NCBI RefSeq assembly: GCF_000222705.1
Contig: NZ_AFUB01000047.1
Span: 1 to 34,038, forward strand
Length of the DNA: 34,038 bases
DNA from: Streptococcus mitis bv. 2 str. SK95
Lineage (GTDB): Bacteria; Bacillota; Bacilli; Lactobacillales; Streptococcaceae
Reading direction: 5' to 3'
Every line of letters begins with the position of its first letter. Within the stretch, counting starts at the first letter, position 1. The notes under the pieces are model-generated. The model had not been told where the DNA came from and did no database searches. It saw nothing but the letters and a program-made list of their open reading frames with translations. Positions 22,785-32,741 of this stretch are shown one piece after another. The position numbers were made by a program, and so were the translations under genes.

Positions 22785-23692
22785 TTTATACAGTCACACT
22801 CAATCCTTCCATTGACTATATCGTTCGTTTGGACCAAGTTCAAGTCGGTAGTGTCAATCGTATGGACAGTGATGATAAGTTTGCTGGTGGGAAAGGAATC
22901 AATGTCAGTCGTGTTTTGAAACGATTAGATATTCCAAATACAGCGACCGGATTTATCGGTGGCTTTACTGGTAAATTTATCACAGATACCCTGGCAAAAG
23001 AGCAAATTGAAACACGCTTTGTCCAAGTAGCAGAAGATACTCGCATCAATGTCAAGATTAAAGCAGACCAAGAAACAGAAATCAACGGGACTGGTCCTAA
23101 CGTTGAACCAGCACAGCTAGAAGAATTGAAAGCTATTTTATCTAGTCTGACTGCAGATGATACGGTTGTGTTTGCTGGTTCGAGTGCTAAAAATCTAGGC
23201 AATGTTATCTATAAGGATTTGATTGCCTTGACCCGTCAGACTGGTGCGCAAGTAGTTTGCGATTTTGAAGGACAGACCTTGATTGATAGTTTGGACTACC
23301 AGCCACTTTTGGTGAAGCCAAACAATCACGAACTAGGAGCTATCTTTGGTGTTAAATTAGACAGTTTAGATGAAATTGAGAAATACGCGCGAGAGTTACT
23401 GGCTAAAGGTGCTCAAAACGTCATTATCTCTATGGCTGGGGACGGTGCCCTTCTTGTCACACCTGAGGGAGCTTACTTCGCCAAACCTATCAAGGGAACA
23501 GTGAAAAATTCTGTTGGAGCTGGTGACTCTATGGTAGCTGGATTTACAGGTGAATTTGTCAAATCAAAAGACGCAATAGAAGCCTTCAAATGGGGAGTGG
23601 CTTGTGGCACAGCAACTACTTTCTCAGATGACTTGGCAACAGCGGACTTTATTAAAGAAACATATGAAAAAGTTGAGGTAGAAAAACGATGA
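22781..23692 (+). CDS. fruK: 1-phosphofructokinase
   Basis: A 303-residue PfkB-family kinase converting fructose 1-phosphate, made by the FruA PTS, to fructose 1,6-bisphosphate with ATP. It begins MIYTVTLNPSIDYIVRLDQV and has the substrate signature FAGGKGINVSRVLKRLDIP and the ATP-site anion hole VGAGDSMVAGFTGEF with catalytic Asp. Tagatose-6-phosphate kinase (LacC) is a close relative, but the fruR/fruA context settles the call. ATGA overlaps on both sides link fruR, fruK and fruA as one tightly coupled operon. Confidence 0.96.
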   Translation: MIYTVTLNPSIDYIVRLDQVQVGSVNRMDSDDKFAGGKGINVSRVLKRLDIPNTATGFIGGFTGKFITDTLAKEQIETRFVQVAEDTRINVKIKADQETEINGTGPNVEPAQLEELKAILSSLTADDTVVFAGSSAKNLGNVIYKDLIALTRQTGAQVVCDFEGQTLIDSLDYQPLLVKPNNHELGAIFGVKLDSLDEIEKYARELLAKGAQNVIISMAGDGALLVTPEGAYFAKPIKGTVKNSVGAGDSMVAGFTGEFVKSKDAIEAFKWGVACGTATTFSDDLATADFIKETYEKVEVEKR

Positions 23693-25641
23693 AAATTCAA
23701 GACCTATTGAGAAAAGATGTCATGTTGCTGGATTTGCAGGCAACTGAAAAAACAGCTGTCATCGAAGAGATGATTAAAAGTTTGGTAGATCACGGTTACG
23801 TGACGGATTTTGAAACCTTTAAAGAAGGGATCTTAGCGCGTGAAGCTCTCACTTCCACTGGTTTGGGTGACGGAATTGCTATGCCTCACAGCAAGAACTC
23901 TGCTGTCAAAGAAGCAACGGTTCTCTTTGCTAAGTCAAACAAGGGGGTTGACTACGAAAGCTTGGATGGGCAACCAACAGACCTCTTCTTCATGATTGCA
24001 GCTCCAGAAGGTGCCAATGATACTCACTTGGCAGCCTTGGCAGAATTGTCTCAATACTTGATGAAAGACGGTTTTGCTGACAAACTTCGCCAAGTAACAT
24101 CAGCTGACCAAGTCATCGAACTCTTTGACCAAGCTTCAGAAAAAGCTGAGAAACCTGTTCAAGCACCTGCTAATGAATCTGGCGACTTTATCGTAGCTGT
24201 TACAGCTTGTACAACAGGAATCGCCCACACTTATATGGCGCAAGAAGCCCTTCAAAAAGTGGCTGCTGAAATGGGTGTTGGGATCAAGGTCGAAACCAAC
24301 GGTGCTAGCGGTGTTGGAAATCAACTAACTGCTGAAGACATCCGTAAGGCTAAAGCTGTTATCATTGCAGCAGATAAGGCTGTTGAGATGGATCGTTTCG
24401 ATGGCAAACCATTGATCAATCGTCCAGTTGCAGACGGCATCCGTAAGACAGAGGAGTTGATTAACTTGGCTCTTTCAGGAGATGCTGAAATCTACCGTGC
24501 TGCTAATGGGGCCAAAGCTGTAGCAGCGTCTAACGAACAACAAAGCCTTGGTGGCGCTTTCTACAAACACTTGATGAGTGGTGTATCTCAAATGTTGCCA
24601 TTCGTTATCGGTGGTGGTATCATGATTGCCCTCGCCTTCTTAATCGACGGAGCTTTTGGTGTGCCACAAGATAGTCTTGGTAATCTCGGATCCTACCATG
24701 AGCTAGCTTCCATGTTCATGAAAATCGGTGGTGCAGCCTTTGGCTTAATGCTTCCAGTTTTTGCAGGATATGTTGCCTACTCTATCGCTGAAAAACCAGG
24801 TTTGGTAGCTGGATTCGTAGCTGGTGCTATTGCTAAAGAAGGTTTTGCCTTTGGTAAAATCCCTTATGCAGCAGGTGGTGAAGCAACTTCAACTCTTGCA
24901 GGTGTATCATCTGGTTTCCTAGGTGCCCTTGTTGGTGGATTTATCGCAGGTGCCTTGGTTCTTGCTATCAAGAAATACGTTAAAGTTCCTCGTTCACTTG
25001 AAGGGGCAAAATCAATCCTTCTCTTGCCACTTCTTGGAACAATTTTGACAGGATTTGTCATGCTGGCTGTCAATATTCCAATGGCAGCAATCAACACTGC
25101 TATGAATGACTTCCTTGGCGGTCTTGGAGGAGGATCAGCTGTCCTTCTTGGTATCGTTCTTGGTGGAATGATGGCTGTTGACATGGGTGGACCAGTTAAC
25201 AAAGCTGCCTATGTCTTTGGTACAGGTACGCTTGCAGCGACTGTTTCTTCAGGTGGTTCTGTAGCCATGGCAGCAGTTATGGCTGGAGGAATGGTACCAC
25301 CACTTGCTATCTTTGTCGCAACCCTTCTTTTCAAAGATAAATTTACTAAAGAAGAGCGTAACTCTGGTTTGACAAACATCATCATGGGCTTGTCATTCAT
25401 CACTGAGGGAGCGATTCCATTTGGTGCAGCCGACCCAGCTCGTGCGATCCCAAGCTTTATCCTTGGTTCGGCAGTAGCAGGCGGACTCGTTGGTCTTGCT
25501 GGTATCAAACTCATGGCGCCACACGGAGGAATCTTCGTTATCGCCCTAACTTCAAATGCCCTACTTTACCTAGTCTTTGTTTTGATTGGTGCGATTGTAA
25601 GTGGTGTGGTTTATGGTTACCTACGCAAACCACAAGCATAA
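23689..25641 (+). CDS. fruA: Fructose-specific PTS enzyme IIABC
   Basis: A 650-residue membrane permease that takes up fructose and phosphorylates it to fructose 1-phosphate. The EIIA domain is first (about 1-145, phospho-His67 in [11 protein letters not shown]), then EIIB (about 165-265, phospho-Cys174 in [19 protein letters not shown]), then EIIC (about 295-645) with multiple membrane segments, including [20 protein letters not shown] and the [19 protein letters not shown] signature. The start overlaps the fruK stop. A terminator follows 15 nt after the stop. Confidence 0.97.
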   Translation: MKIQDLLRKDVMLLDLQATEKTAVIEEMIKSLVDHGYVTDFETFKEGILAREALTSTGLGDGIAMPHSKNSAVKEATVLFAKSNKGVDYESLDGQPTDLFFMIAAPEGANDTHLAALAELSQYLMKDGFADKLRQVTSADQVIELFDQASEKAEKPVQAPANESGDFIVAVTACTTGIAHTYMAQEALQKVAAEMGVGIKVETNGASGVGNQLTAEDIRKAKAVIIAADKAVEMDRFDGKPLINRPVADGIRKTEELINLALSGDAEIYRAANGAKAVAASNEQQSLGGAFYKHLMSGVSQMLPFVIGGGIMIALAFLIDGAFGVPQDSLGNLGSYHELASMFMKIGGAAFGLMLPVFAGYVAYSIAEKPGLVAGFVAGAIAKEGFAFGKIPYAAGGEATSTLAGVSSGFLGALVGGFIAGALVLAIKKYVKVPRSLEGAKSILLLPLLGTILTGFVMLAVNIPMAAINTAMNDFLGGLGGGSAVLLGIVLGGMMAVDMGGPVNKAAYVFGTGTLAATVSSGGSVAMAAVMAGGMVPPLAIFVATLLFKDKFTKEERNSGLTNIIMGLSFITEGAIPFGAADPARAIPSFILGSAVAGGLVGLAGIKLMAPHGGIFVIALTSNALLYLVFVLIGAIVSGVVYGYLRKPQA

Positions 25642-25656
25642 AAAGGATTAGAATAG

Positions 25657-25690
25657 AAAGATTGTTACCATTTGGTGCAATCTTTTTCTC
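25657..25690 (+). terminator. fru operon terminator
   Basis: AAAGATTG (25657-25664) and CAATCTTT (25678-25685) form the main stem, with an inner ACC/GGT pair in the loop, followed by TTCTCTTTT. Confidence 0.75.
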
Positions 25691-25712
25691 TTTTCGAAAT
25701 GGCTGTGAAATA

Positions 25713-25721
25713 TGGTATAAT
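25713..25721 (+). promoter_or_regulatory. ftsK promoter, extended -10 close to the start codon
   Basis: TGG-TATAAT, ending six bases before the ATG at 25728; no good -35 hexamer at normal spacing. It predicts a transcript starting at or next to the start codon. Confidence 0.5.
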
Positions 25722-25727
25722 AAAAGA

Positions 25728-28034
25728 ATGGCAAACAAGAATACTACAAAAACAAGACGGAGACCGTCTAAAGCAGAACTTGAAAGAAAACAGGCTATCC
25801 AGAGGATGTTGATTTCCTTAGGGATTGCCTTATTATTGATTATTGCAGCCCTCAAGCTCGGTGCGGCGGGTATCACCCTTTACAATCTCATTCGACTGGT
25901 GGTCGGAAGTTTGGCCTATGTGGCCATTGTTGCCCTCCTCATTTATCTCTTTCTATTTAAATGGATACGTAAGCAGGAGGGGCTTCTATCAGGATTTCTC
26001 TGTATCTTCGCTGGCTTACTCTTAATTTTTGAGGCTTATCTTGTCTGGAAGTTTGGCTTGGAGCAGTCAGTTCTAAAAGGGACCTTGGCTCAAGTTATGA
26101 CGGACCTGATTGGTATCCGGGTGACTAGCTTTGCTGGTGGAGGCTTGCTTGGTGTTGGACTTTATATCCCCATTGCCTTTCTTTTCTCAAATATCGGCTC
26201 CTACTTTATTGGAGTTCTCTTGATTCTAGTTGGGGCACTCTTGGTCAGTCCTTGGTCTATTTATGATGTTGCAGCCTTTATTGGAGCGCAGTTCAGATCC
26301 TTCATGGAAAAACAGGAACAGAGAAAACAAGAACGCTTTATCAAGAGGGAAGAAGAAAAGGCTCGTCAAGAAGCTGAAGAAGCAGCCAGAATTCAGAGAG
26401 AACAAGAAGAACAGGATGCCCTACCGCTTCCTCCTGTAGATCCTGAAACTGGAGAAATCTTATCAGAAGTACCAGACTACGATTTCCCTCCAATTCCTGA
26501 AAAAGAATGGAGTGAACCTGAGATTATCCTCCCTCAAACTGATTTTGACGTTCCAGATGTGGAAGAAGACTTTGAGGATGAAGAGGTGCAGGTTGATTTT
26601 TCTGCCAAAGAAGCTCTCGAATACAAGCTACCAAGCTTGCAACTCTTTGCGCCAGATAAACCAAAAGATCAGTCCAAGGAAAAGAGGATTGTTCGAGAAA
26701 ACATCAAAATCCTAGAAGAAACCTTTGCTAGCTTTGGTATCAAGGTAACGGTTGAACGAGCTGAAATTGGACCATCAGTTACCAAGTATGAAGTCAAGCC
26801 AGCAGTCGGTGTACGGGTCAACCGCATTTCCAATCTGGCAGACGACTTAGCGCTGGCTCTGGCGGCAAAGGATGTTCGGATTGAAGCTCCGATCCCTGGA
26901 AAATCCCTAGTTGGAATTGAAGTGCCCAACTCTGAGATTGCGACCGTTTCCTTCCGTGAACTCTGGGAACAGTCTCAAACAAAACCAGAAAATCTCCTTG
27001 AAATACCTCTAGGTAAGGCTGTCAATGGAACTGCTCGCACCTTTGACCTTTCCAAAATGCCCCACTTACTTGTTGCAGGTTCAACGGGATCAGGGAAGTC
27101 AGTCGCAGTTAATGGCATTATCGCTAGCATTCTCATGAAGGCAAGACCCGACCAGGTCAAGTTTATGATGGTCGATCCTAAGATGGTTGAGTTGTCTGTT
27201 TACAATGATATTCCCCATCTCTTGATTCCAGTTGTGACCAATCCACGCAAGGCCAGCAAGGCTCTCCAAAAGGTTGTGGATGAGATGGAAAACCGTTATG
27301 AACTCTTCGCTAAGGTTGGTGTACGAAATATCGCTGGTTACAATGCCAAGGTCGAGGAATTCAATGCCCAGTCTGAGTACAAACAAGTACCCCTGCCTTT
27401 GATTGTTGTCATTGTGGATGAGTTGGCAGACCTCATGATGGTGGCTAGCAAGGAAGTGGAAGATGCCATCATTCGTCTCGGACAGAAGGCGCGTGCCGCA
27501 GGGATTCACATGATTCTCGCAACGCAGCGGCCATCGGTTGATGTTATCTCTGGTCTCATCAAGGCCAATGTCCCATCTCGTGTGGCTTTTGCAGTTTCAT
27601 CAGGCACAGATTCACGAACCATCTTGGATGAGAATGGAGCAGAAAAACTGCTTGGTCGAGGAGACATGCTCTTTAAACCAATCGATGAAAATCACCCAGT
27701 CCGTCTGCAAGGATCCTTTATCTCGGATGATGATGTTGAACGCATCGTAAACTTCATCAAGGCTCAGGCGGATGCGGACTACGATGAGAGTTTTGACCCA
27801 GGTGAGGTTTCTGAAAATGAAGGAGAATTTTCAGATGGTGAAGCTGGTGGCGATCCGCTTTTTGAAGAAGCTAAGGCTCTGGTTATCGAGACGCAGAAAG
27901 CCAGTGCTTCGATGATTCAACGTCGTTTGTCGGTTGGATTTAACCGTGCGACCCGCCTTATGGAAGAACTCGAAATGGCGGGTGTTATCGGTCCAGCTGA
28001 AGGAACCAAACCACGAAAAGTATTGCAACAATAA
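25728..28034 (+). CDS. ftsK: DNA translocase FtsK/SpoIIIE
   Basis: A 768-residue septal DNA pump that moves chromosome termini during division. It has four to five N-terminal membrane segments (from about residue 27 to 190), an acidic/Gln-Glu-rich linker (about 200-320) and the FtsK core, with Walker [10 protein letters not shown] near residues 451-459 and Walker [15 protein letters not shown]. At the C-terminus is the gamma winged-helix domain ([20 protein letters not shown]), which reads orienting DNA sequences. I start it at [18 protein letters not shown]; the frame is open 22 codons upstream, but that part overlaps the fru terminator and the promoter. No ribosome binding site precedes this ATG. 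The linker seems to differ from the pneumococcal FtsK I remember, while the motor is nearly the same. Confidence 0.96.
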   Translation: MANKNTTKTRRRPSKAELERKQAIQRMLISLGIALLLIIAALKLGAAGITLYNLIRLVVGSLAYVAIVALLIYLFLFKWIRKQEGLLSGFLCIFAGLLLIFEAYLVWKFGLEQSVLKGTLAQVMTDLIGIRVTSFAGGGLLGVGLYIPIAFLFSNIGSYFIGVLLILVGALLVSPWSIYDVAAFIGAQFRSFMEKQEQRKQERFIKREEEKARQEAEEAARIQREQEEQDALPLPPVDPETGEILSEVPDYDFPPIPEKEWSEPEIILPQTDFDVPDVEEDFEDEEVQVDFSAKEALEYKLPSLQLFAPDKPKDQSKEKRIVRENIKILEETFASFGIKVTVERAEIGPSVTKYEVKPAVGVRVNRISNLADDLALALAAKDVRIEAPIPGKSLVGIEVPNSEIATVSFRELWEQSQTKPENLLEIPLGKAVNGTARTFDLSKMPHLLVAGSTGSGKSVAVNGIIASILMKARPDQVKFMMVDPKMVELSVYNDIPHLLIPVVTNPRKASKALQKVVDEMENRYELFAKVGVRNIAGYNAKVEEFNAQSEYKQVPLPLIVVIVDELADLMMVASKEVEDAIIRLGQKARAAGIHMILATQRPSVDVISGLIKANVPSRVAFAVSSGTDSRTILDENGAEKLLGRGDMLFKPIDENHPVRLQGSFISDDDVERIVNFIKAQADADYDESFDPGEVSENEGEFSDGEAGGDPLFEEAKALVIETQKASASMIQRRLSVGFNRATRLMEELEMAGVIGPAEGTKPRKVLQQ

Positions 28035-28035
28035 A

Positions 28036-28074
28036 AAAATAGCTTCTTTCCAAATCTGGAGGGAAGCTATTTTA
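28036..28074. terminator. Terminator between ftsK and the DUF6556 gene
   Basis: AAAATAGCTTC (28036-28046) and GAAGCTATTTT (28063-28073) form an 11-bp stem; the minus-strand copy ends in a longer T-run, so it works in both directions. Confidence 0.8.
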
Positions 28075-28078
28075 GTGG

Positions 28079-28504
28079 CTACTGGCTCGTTTTATTTTCT
28101 GAATTTGTCGTATTTGACTGTGTTCCGCTATCGCTTGTTTCTTTATTTGTAGCAGGTGTAGAAGAGTCCTGAGTTGTTGTTTTCTGTTCTTCTTTTTTCT
28201 CCTCTTTCTTGTTGGATTGAGAAGTTTCTTCTTGTGGGCTATTTTCTTTAGTAGAAGTGTTGTCCTTGTTAGGTGTAGTATTTTCCTGAGGGGATTCCTT
28301 TTGAATTTCCTTGACAACAGTTGTTTGGGTTGTCGTAGGCTCTTTCTTATTGTTTTTGTTATTATCCATAGCGTTCATGATGGTGATACTAGCGGTGATT
28401 AGGCCAAGGATACTACCGATGGTAGCAATCGTTTTTTGAAAGACAGTGAATCCCTTTTTGATGTGTTCTGTTTTTGGTTTTGAAGTTCTACGATAGTTAG
28501 ACAT
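28079..28504 (-). CDS. DUF6556 family membrane-anchored protein with low-complexity tail
   Basis: A 141-residue protein with a basic N-terminus (MSNYRRTSKPKTEHIKKGF), one hydrophobic segment at about 24-46 (TIATIGSILGLITASITIMN) and a long low-complexity tail rich in Thr, Lys, Glu, Asn, Gln and Ser. It matches the streptococcal family DUF6556, of unknown function. The positive N-terminus suggests an N-in topology, with the tail outside the membrane, perhaps spanning the wall. Ribosome binding site AAGGAGAG. It is transcribed alone, divergent from the cysteine desulfurase and convergent with ftsK. Confidence 0.85.
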   Translation of the reverse strand: MSNYRRTSKPKTEHIKKGFTVFQKTIATIGSILGLITASITIMNAMDNNKNNKKEPTTTQTTVVKEIQKESPQENTTPNKDNTSTKENSPQEETSQSNKKEEKKEEQKTTTQDSSTPATNKETSDSGTQSNTTNSENKTSQ

Positions 28505-28528
28505 GATACTCTCCTTTGATTATGATTT

Positions 28529-28534
28529 ATTATA
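28529..28534 (-). promoter_or_regulatory. -10 element of the DUF6556 gene
   Basis: A perfect TATAAT on the minus strand, 24 bp before the start codon. No clear -35 hexamer. Confidence 0.45.
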
Positions 28535-28580
28535 CCTCATTTCTTTAAAAAAATCTTAAAAAAAGAGAAACTTCCCTTTC

Positions 28581-28609
28581 TTGTCGTAAGCTTCGTTTCA
28601 TGATAAAAT
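28581..28609 (+). promoter_or_regulatory. Promoter of the desulfurase-thiI operon
   Basis: TTGTCG (28581-28586) and extended -10 TGA-TAAAAT (28604-28609) with 17-bp spacing, about 32 bp before the desulfurase start. Confidence 0.6.
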
Positions 28610-28641
28610 AGAAGGAGTGATTTTAGAAAGCGTGAGAAAAC

Positions 28642-29784
28642 ATGATCTACTTTGATAATTCGGCAACAACCAAGCCTTATCCTGAAGCACTTGAGACCTA
28701 TATGCAGGTCGCTTCAAAAATTGTAGGAAATCCTTCTAGTCTCCATCGTTTGGGAGATCAGGCAACACGAATTTTAGATGCTTCCCGGCAGCAAATTGCA
28801 GATTTGATTGGCAAGAAGAGTGATGAAATCTTCTTTACCTCTGGTGGAACAGAAGGGGATAACTGGGTCATCAAGGGTGTGGCCTTTGAAAAAGCCCAGT
28901 TTGGCAAGCACATCATCGTATCAGCTATTGAACATCCAGCAGTCAAGGAGTCAGCCCTCTGGCTGAAAAGTCAAGGTTTTGAGGTGGATTTTGCTCCGGT
29001 TGATGAGAAAGGATTTGTAGATGTTGAGGCTATAGGAGCTTTGATACGACCTGATACGACCCTCGTCTCCATCATGGCAGTTAACAACGAAATTGGCTCT
29101 ATCCAGCCTATTGAGACCATCTCAGAACTGTTGGCAGACAAGCCAACTATTTCCTTCCACGTTGATGCAGTTCAGGCACTCGCTAAGATTCCGACTGAAA
29201 AGTATCTGACTGATCGAGTGGACTTTGCGACTTTCTCTAGTCACAAGTTTCACGGAGTTCGAGGTGTTGGCTTTGTCTATATCAAGTCTGGTAAGAAAAT
29301 TACGCCTCTGTTGACTGGTGGTGGTCAGGAGCGAGGCTATCGTTCGACAACTGAAAATGTGGCAGGGATTGCAGCGACAGCCAAGGCCCTCCGTTTGTCT
29401 ATGGAAAAGTTAGATATCTTTACTAATAAGACAGGGCAGATGAAATCAGTCATTCGTCAAGCCCTTCTGGATTATCCAGATATTTTTGTCTTTTCAGCTG
29501 AGGATGACTTTGCCCCTCATATCTTGACTTTTGGGATTAAGGGTGTTCGTGGTGAAGTCATCGTTCACGCCTTTGAAGACTATGATATTTTCATTTCAAC
29601 GACCTCTGCTTGTTCGTCCAAGGCTGGAAAACCTGCAGGCACCTTGATTGCAATGGGAGTAGATAAAGATAAGGCCCAGTCAGCTGTGCGCCTAAGTCTA
29701 GATCTGGAAAATGATATGAGTCAGGTTGAGCAGTTTTTGACCAAGCTAAAATTAATTTACAATCAAACTAGAAAAGTAAGATAG
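28642..29784 (+). CDS. Cysteine desulfurase (NifS/IscS family), ThiI partner
   Basis: A 380-residue PLP enzyme that takes sulfur from cysteine as a persulfide. It has [17 protein letters not shown] at the N-terminus, [14 protein letters not shown] in the cofactor site, the PLP lysine in [14 protein letters not shown] and the persulfide cysteine in [16 protein letters not shown]. The order, desulfurase immediately followed by thiI (8 nt apart), is well known in Firmicutes, where the desulfurase (NifZ in Bacillus) supplies sulfur to ThiI for 4-thiouridine in tRNA. This makes a dedicated ThiI partner likelier than general Fe-S assembly; streptococci use SufS for that. Confidence 0.94.
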   Translation: MIYFDNSATTKPYPEALETYMQVASKIVGNPSSLHRLGDQATRILDASRQQIADLIGKKSDEIFFTSGGTEGDNWVIKGVAFEKAQFGKHIIVSAIEHPAVKESALWLKSQGFEVDFAPVDEKGFVDVEAIGALIRPDTTLVSIMAVNNEIGSIQPIETISELLADKPTISFHVDAVQALAKIPTEKYLTDRVDFATFSSHKFHGVRGVGFVYIKSGKKITPLLTGGGQERGYRSTTENVAGIAATAKALRLSMEKLDIFTNKTGQMKSVIRQALLDYPDIFVFSAEDDFAPHILTFGIKGVRGEVIVHAFEDYDIFISTTSACSSKAGKPAGTLIAMGVDKDKAQSAVRLSLDLENDMSQVEQFLTKLKLIYNQTRKVR

Positions 29785-29792
29785 GAGCATTT

Positions 29793-31007
29793 ATGCAGTA
29801 TTCAGAAATTATGATTCGCTACGGAGAGTTGTCAACCAAGGGCAAAAACCGTATGCGGTTCATCAATAAACTTCGTAATAATATTTCAGACGTTTTGTCC
29901 ATCTATCCTCAAGTTAAGGTAACCGCTGATCGTGACCGTGCCCACGTTTACCTGAATGGAGCCGATTACACAGCAGTAGCAACATCTCTCAAGCAAGTAT
30001 TCGGGATTCAAAACTTTTCTCCAGTTTACAAAGTTGAAAAGTCTGTTGAAACTCTCAAAGCTGCCGTGCAAAAGATTATGCAAGACATCTACAAGAAGGG
30101 CATGACCTTTAAAATCTCTAGTAGACGTAGCGACCACAACTTTGAACTCGACAGTCGTGAACTTAACCAAACCCTTGGTGGTGCTGTTTTTGACGTAATT
30201 CCAACTATTCAAGCCCAAATGAAAAACCCTGATATCACTCTTCAGGTGGAGATTCGTGAGGAAGCAGCCTATCTTTCCTATGAAACCATTCGTGGAGCAG
30301 GTGGTTTGCCAGTGGGTACTTCTGGTAAGGGCATGCTCATGTTGTCAGGAGGGATTGACTCACCTGTAGCAGGTTATCTAGCTCTTAAACGTGGGGTAGA
30401 TATCGAGGCGGTTCACTTTGCTAGCCCACCATACACTAGCCCTGGCGCTCTCAAAAAAGCCCAAGATTTGACCCGTAAATTGACCAAGTTTGGTGGCAAT
30501 ATCCAATTTATCGAAGTGCCTTTTACTGAGATTCAAGAAGAAATCAAGGCCAAGGCGCCAGAAGCCTACCTCATGACCTTGACGCGTCGGTTTATGATGC
30601 GGATTACTGACCGTATTCGTGAAGTGAGAAAGGGTCTGGTCATTATCAATGGGGAGAGTCTAGGTCAAGTAGCGAGCCAGACCTTGGAAAGCATGCAGGC
30701 TATCAACGCTGTGACCAACACTCCCATCATTCGTCCCGTGGTTACTATGGACAAGTTGGAAATCATTGACATCGCGCAGGAAATCGATACCTTTGAAATT
30801 TCAATCCAGCCTTTTGAAGATTGCTGTACTATTTTTGCACCTGACCGTCCTAAGACCAATCCTAAGATAGAGAATGCAGAGCAGTATGAAAAACGCATGG
30901 ATGTTGAAGGCTTGGTTGAACGAGCAGTGGCTGGTATCATGATCACTGAGATTACACCTCAGGCTGAAAAAGATGCTGTCGATGAGTTAATTGACAATCT
31001 CCTCTAA
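29793..31007 (+). CDS. thiI: tRNA 4-thiouridine synthetase ThiI
   Basis: A 404-residue sulfurtransferase that makes 4-thiouridine at position 8 of tRNAs. It contains a ferredoxin-like and THUMP domain (about 60-165, e.g. [20 protein letters not shown]) and the PP-loop ATPase motif [18 protein letters not shown] (about residue 184). It ends without the C-terminal rhodanese domain of the E. coli protein, the short form usual in Firmicutes; [17 protein letters not shown] near 347-363 has conserved cysteines. Sulfur would come from the desulfurase encoded just upstream. Ribosome binding site AGGAG. A terminator follows. Confidence 0.96.
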   Translation: MQYSEIMIRYGELSTKGKNRMRFINKLRNNISDVLSIYPQVKVTADRDRAHVYLNGADYTAVATSLKQVFGIQNFSPVYKVEKSVETLKAAVQKIMQDIYKKGMTFKISSRRSDHNFELDSRELNQTLGGAVFDVIPTIQAQMKNPDITLQVEIREEAAYLSYETIRGAGGLPVGTSGKGMLMLSGGIDSPVAGYLALKRGVDIEAVHFASPPYTSPGALKKAQDLTRKLTKFGGNIQFIEVPFTEIQEEIKAKAPEAYLMTLTRRFMMRITDRIREVRKGLVIINGESLGQVASQTLESMQAINAVTNTPIIRPVVTMDKLEIIDIAQEIDTFEISIQPFEDCCTIFAPDRPKTNPKIENAEQYEKRMDVEGLVERAVAGIMITEITPQAEKDAVDELIDNLL

Positions 31008-31041
31008 TCAGAAAATCCAGAAGAATTCAGAAAAACAAATG

Positions 31042-31089
31042 AAAAAAGTTAGTTATTTATCCTTAAAATGGACATTAACTGACTTTTTT
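31042..31089 (+). terminator. Terminator after thiI
   Basis: AAAAAGTTAGTTA (31042-31054) pairs with TTAACTGACTTTTT (31074-31087) with a G-T pair and a smaller inner TCC/GGA stem, followed by Ts. Its right arm overlaps the -35 region of the next promoter. Confidence 0.75.
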
Positions 31090-31107
31090 TCTATTTTTAT
31101 GGTATAA
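31078..31107 (+). promoter_or_regulatory. Promoter of the esterase/ATP-grasp operon
   Basis: Extended -10 TGG-TATAAT (31102-31107) with a weak -35-like CTGACT at 18-bp spacing inside the terminator stem. Transcription would start near 31114. Confidence 0.55.
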
Positions 31108-31143
31108 TGAGATAAAATTTTGAATATAGAGAGTTTTCTGACA

Positions 31144-31968
31144 ATGAATCATTCCTACTTTTACTTAAAAATGAAAGAACACAAACTCAAGGTTCCTTAT
31201 ACTGGAAAAGAGCGTCGTGTGCGTGTGCTTCTGCCTAAGGACTACGAGAAAGACACCGACCGTTTTTACCCTGTTGTTTATTTTCATGATGGGCAAAATG
31301 TCTTTTACAGCAAGGAGTCTTATATCGGACACTCTTGGAAGATTATTCCGGCTATTAAGCGAAATCCTGACATTAGTCGCATGATTGTTGTAGCTATTGA
31401 CAATGATGGCATGGGACGGATGAATGAGTATGCGGCTTGGAAGTTTCAAGAATCTCCTATTCCAGGGCAACAGTTCGGCGGTAAGGGCGTGGAGTATGCC
31501 GAGTTTGTCATGGAGGTGGTTAAGCCCTTTATCGATGAGACCTACCGTACCAAAGCTGATCGCCAGCATACGGCTATGATTGGCTCGTCATTAGGAGGCA
31601 ATATTACCCAGTTTATCGGACTGGAATACCAAGACCGAATTGGTTGTCTAGGTGTCTTTTCATCTGCCAACTGGCTCCACCAAGAAGCCTTTAACCGCTA
31701 CATCGAACGTAAAAAACTGTCGCCTGATCAGCGAATTTTCATTTATGTAGGAACAGAAGAAGCAGACGATACGGACAAGACCCTGATGGCTGGTAATATC
31801 AAGCAAGCCTATATCGACTCATCGCTTCGCTATTATCATGATTTGATTGCAGGTGGAGTAGACTTGGATAATCTTGTATTGAAAGTTCAGTCTGGTGCTA
31901 TCCATAGTGAAATCCCTTGGTCGGAAAATTTACCAGACTGTCTCCGATTTTTTGCAGAGAAATGGTAA
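31144..31968 (+). CDS. Alpha/beta-hydrolase, putative esterase family (PF00756-like)
   Basis: A 274-residue cytoplasmic alpha/beta hydrolase. It has VRVLLPKDYEK and YPVVYFHDGQNVFYSKESYI near the N-terminus, the nucleophile elbow MIGSSLGGNITQF (G-x-S-x-G-G) and a late His in SGAIHSEIPWSENLP. This is the esterase D/antigen 85-like arrangement, also seen in feruloyl and enterobactin esterases. I start it at the ATG at 31144 (MNHSYFYLKMKEHKLKV); an in-frame TTG at 31120 lies almost at the predicted transcription start. No signal peptide. First of three closely spaced genes with a second esterase and an ATP-grasp protein. Substrate unknown. Confidence 0.9.
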   Translation: MNHSYFYLKMKEHKLKVPYTGKERRVRVLLPKDYEKDTDRFYPVVYFHDGQNVFYSKESYIGHSWKIIPAIKRNPDISRMIVVAIDNDGMGRMNEYAAWKFQESPIPGQQFGGKGVEYAEFVMEVVKPFIDETYRTKADRQHTAMIGSSLGGNITQFIGLEYQDRIGCLGVFSSANWLHQEAFNRYIERKKLSPDQRIFIYVGTEEADDTDKTLMAGNIKQAYIDSSLRYYHDLIAGGVDLDNLVLKVQSGAIHSEIPWSENLPDCLRFFAEKW

Positions 31969-31988
31969 GTTAGGAAAGGAGAAAGCCA

Positions 31989-32729
31989 ATGCATATTGAA
32001 AACCTTAGCCACTGGAGTGGCCACCTCAACCGTGAAATGTATCTCAACCGTTATGGGCATGCTGGGATTCCAGTTGTGGTTTTTGCTTCATCTGGTGGCA
32101 GTCACAATGAATACTATGATTTTGGCATGATAGATGCCTGTGCTTCCTTTATCGAAGAAGGTCGTGTCCAATTCTTTACTCTCTCCAGTGTTGACAGTGA
32201 GAGCTGGCTGGCTACTTGGAAAAATGGTCATGACCAAGCGGAGATGCATCGTGCCTACGAACGCTATGTGATTGAGGAGGGCATTCCTTTTATCAAGCAT
32301 AAGACAGGTTGGTTTGACGGTATGATGACGACTGGTTGCTCAATGGGTGCCTACCATGCACTCAATTTCTTCCTCCAGCATCCAGATGTCTTTACTAAAG
32401 TGATTGCTCTCAGCGGCGTTTACGACGCACGTTTCTTCGTTGGAGATTACTACAATGACGATGCCATTTACCAAAACTCGCCAGTAGATTATATCTGGAA
32501 TCAGAATGACGGCTGGTTTATCGATCGTTACCGTCAGGCGGAGATTGTCGTTTGTACGGGCCTCGGTGCCTGGGAACAAGATGGTCTACCATCTTTCTAC
32601 AAGCTCAAAGAAGCCTTTGACCAGAAACAAATTCCAGCTTGGTTTGCTGAATGGGGACACGATGTTGCCCACGACTGGGAATGGTGGCGTAAACAAATGC
32701 CCTATTTTCTTGGACACCTGTATCTATAA
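31989..32729 (+). CDS. Second esterase-family alpha/beta-hydrolase
   Basis: A 246-residue protein of the same putative esterase superfamily as its upstream neighbour but clearly distinct in sequence. PVVVFASSGGSHNEYYDFGM lies near the N-terminus, the nucleophile elbow is TTGCSMGAYHALNFF (G-x-S-x-G) and a His-rich end, WGHDVAHDWEWWRKQMPYFL, supplies the likely catalytic His. No signal peptide. Ribosome binding site AAAGGAG; 20 nt after the first esterase and 12 nt before the ATP-grasp gene. Two different cytoplasmic esterases side by side suggest sequential or alternative cleavage of related esters, but nothing in the sequence names them. Confidence 0.9.
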   Translation: MHIENLSHWSGHLNREMYLNRYGHAGIPVVVFASSGGSHNEYYDFGMIDACASFIEEGRVQFFTLSSVDSESWLATWKNGHDQAEMHRAYERYVIEEGIPFIKHKTGWFDGMMTTGCSMGAYHALNFFLQHPDVFTKVIALSGVYDARFFVGDYYNDDAIYQNSPVDYIWNQNDGWFIDRYRQAEIVVCTGLGAWEQDGLPSFYKLKEAFDQKQIPAWFAEWGHDVAHDWEWWRKQMPYFLGHLYL

Positions 32730-32741
32730 AAGGAGTTGCCT

